Positions 7,527 through 8,849 of a stretch of 8,849 nt of DNA are shown piece after piece. Source of the DNA: Chitinophagales bacterium (GTDB lineage: Bacteria > Bacteroidota > Bacteroidia > Chitinophagales > UBA10324); NCBI GenBank assembly GCA_013695715.1, contig JACCZZ010000145.1:1-8849 (forward strand), in the 5' to 3' direction. Numbering within the stretch: the stretch's first letter is position 1; each line of letters starts with the position of its first letter. The translations under genes were made by a program, and so were the position numbers. Under the pieces are notes generated by a model. That model ran no database searches. It had not been told where the DNA came from and saw nothing but the letters and a program-made list of their open reading frames with translations.

Positions 7527-7641
7527 ATAATGTTGGTTTGCAGCATAGGCGATACCTGATATAAGATGTTTTTAAAACTTATGATTTGTTAGTTTAGCAC
7601 GTAACCCATACCTTCGGGATAAATTTACCGATACAGATAAT
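7527..7641. promoter_or_regulatory. Leader region of the surface-protein gene, promoter not resolved
   Basis: These 115 AT-rich bases precede the ATG at 7642 and are long enough for an independent promoter. Near matches to the Bacteroidota -7 element TAnnTTTG are TAGTTTAG (7590-7597) and TAAATTTA (7620-7627), each with one mismatch; neither has a well-spaced TTTG upstream. No hairpin followed by a T-run marks the end of the flippase transcript. Confidence 0.25.
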
Positions 7642-8849
7642 ATGAAGATTTTTTCCTACCTTTTATTACTTTCCCTCTTAACATTTTCTTTTAAACCTTC
7701 CTTCTCACAACTCATAGTTGGAACCGTGGCGACACCGGAAGAACTGGCAGGCAGCCTCGTTGGCAGTGGTGTAACCATAACCAATGTTACACTCAATTGT
7801 CCGAATGGCGGGTGGGGCAGCTTTGATGGTACTAATTCTAATATTGGAATTGATTCAGGGATTATTCTGGCCTGTGGTAGTATTAACAACGCCGTAGGTC
7901 CGAATTTTTCCGGAGGAATTACTACTGCTTTTGGGACAACCGGAGATCAGGATCTTACTGATCTTGCAGGACAGGAAACTCATGATGCCTGTGTGCTGGA
8001 GTTTGATCTGGCAGCATCCAGCGATAGCATAAATTTTAGCTATGTTTTTGCATCTGATGAATACACAGAATATGTGAATTCTATAAACGACATCTTTGCT
8101 TTTTTTATTAGCGGCCCGGGAATTACAGGAGAACAAAACATTGCCCTTGTACCTGGTACTACAGATCCTGTAGCGATTAATACTGTTAATTGCTTAAATG
8201 GATCATTATATTATATATGCAATGATCCGCTGAATTCTCAATGTGACGCCACTTACAATTGTCCTACAGATGCGAGCCTTACAACAATTGAATATGATGG
8301 ATTTACTACAGTTTTAACTGCTGTAGCAAACGTGCAACCTTGCCAAACTTATCATCTGAAACTTGCCATTGCAGATGCTTCCGATGAGATACTGGATTCA
8401 GGTGTATTTATTAAAGCTAGTAGTCTAAGCACCGCTGCTTCGAGTGTTACAGTCTCTACACCTTACAACGATCCTATCACTAATTTGCCCGCAGTGGTCG
8501 AAGGATGCTTTTCTGCCACTGTTGAAGTTCAAACGTGTAATCCTTCTACAGATTCGGTTGCCCTTCATTATACGATATCCGGTACAGCTACGAACGGTAC
8601 TGATTACAATCAAATTGCCGATAGTATCTTTATTCCCCCGGGTTTGAGTTCTGCTAACCTTATTATTGATCCCTTAGTCGATGGAGTATCGGAGAGCTCG
8701 GAAACAGTTACTCTATATTTTTATTCAACCTCTCCTTCCAATCCCTATGATAGTGTCACTATTTTAATTCTCGATTCACTTATCGCTATTGCTAGTCCTG
8801 ATACAGTAATATGTGTTGGGCAAAGTGCATCCCTTACTGTTAATGATGC
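7642..8849 (+). CDS. Secreted surface protein: choice-of-anchor L plus Calx-beta domains, 3' end cut by window
   Basis: The frame is open from ATG 7642 to the last base (402 codons, no stop). Residues 1-22 (MKIFSYLLLLSLLTFSFKPSFS) form a signal peptide with likely cleavage before Q23. About 24-265 match a choice-of-anchor L domain: SGIILACGSI (72-81), FSYVFASDEYTEY (132-144), DIFAFFISGPG (150-160), EYDGFTTVLTA (217-227), CQTYHLKLAIADASDE (234-249) and SGVFIKA (253-259). About 274-370 resemble a Calx-beta domain (LHYTISGTATNGTDY, then a stretch ending ETVTLYF). From about 379 an Ig/PKD-like repeat begins (DTVICVGQSASL). Such proteins in Bacteroidota usually end in a type IX secretion sorting domain; here that end lies outside the window, so export by T9SS is inference. 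Eleven cysteines, four of them within 184-207, suggest disulfide bonds. Likely a cell-surface or extracellular adhesin-like protein; no enzymatic motif is seen. It sits 115 bases after the flippase gene. Confidence 0.88.
   Translation, partial: MKIFSYLLLLSLLTFSFKPSFSQLIVGTVATPEELAGSLVGSGVTITNVTLNCPNGGWGSFDGTNSNIGIDSGIILACGSINNAVGPNFSGGITTAFGTTGDQDLTDLAGQETHDACVLEFDLAASSDSINFSYVFASDEYTEYVNSINDIFAFFISGPGITGEQNIALVPGTTDPVAINTVNCLNGSLYYICNDPLNSQCDATYNCPTDASLTTIEYDGFTTVLTAVANVQPCQTYHLKLAIADASDEILDSGVFIKASSLSTAASSVTVSTPYNDPITNLPAVVEGCFSATVEVQTCNPSTDSVALHYTISGTATNGTDYNQIADSIFIPPGLSSANLIIDPLVDGVSESSETVTLYFYSTSPSNPYDSVTILILDSLIAIASPDTVICVGQSASLTVND

Noticed and set aside
7855..8647. Several 62-93 codon open frames on both strands within the surface-protein gene
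   Set aside because: They are shadows of the long frame beginning at 7642, which carries a signal peptide and recognisable domains throughout.

Overview
The window reads as ordinary chromosomal DNA from a member of the Bacteroidota, probably a Chitinophagales/Sphingobacteriales-like or uncultured lineage. The pointers are a moderately AT-rich sequence, no clear Shine-Dalgarno sites in front of starts, an rsmE-DUF4159 gene pair, a large secreted choice-of-anchor L / Calx-beta protein of the kind exported by the type IX secretion system, and intergenic hairpin repeats with a 'CCCCGTAGGGG' core. This assignment rests on remembered family traits, not on a search.

Layout. (1) Positions 1-1596 hold the ATP-dependent phosphoenolpyruvate carboxykinase pckA, which lacks only its first few codons at the window edge. 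(2) Positions 1666-3110 hold rsmE (16S rRNA m3U1498 methyltransferase) and a DUF4159 exported protein of unknown function. They are joined by a TAATG stop/start overlap and run in the same direction as pckA. (3) Positions 3111-3599 are a 489-base non-coding stretch between convergent genes. It contains a cluster of about six decayed hairpin repeats. (4) Positions 3600-4640, minus strand, hold pyrD, a class 2 (quinone-linked) dihydroorotate dehydrogenase starting with GTG. (5) After a 96-base divergent intergenic region come rarA/mgsA (4737-6002) and a 14-helix polysaccharide flippase (6048-7526), both on the plus strand and 45 bases apart. (6) From 7642 to the window end runs the 5' part of a large secreted surface protein: signal peptide, choice-of-anchor L domain, Calx-beta domain and the beginning of an Ig/PKD-like repeat. 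It is open to the last base.

The genes do not form one pathway. pckA (gluconeogenesis), pyrD (pyrimidine synthesis), rsmE (ribosome modification) and rarA (replication-fork repair) are housekeeping genes. The flippase and the choice-of-anchor L protein belong to the cell envelope. I found no CRISPR array, tRNA, rRNA, insertion sequence, phage gene or toxin-antitoxin pair, and no convincing new multi-gene system. The points most worth a second look are the hairpin repeat cluster (copies differ by paired base changes that keep the stem), the histidine-rich DUF4159 protein with its two possible starts, and the truncated surface protein.
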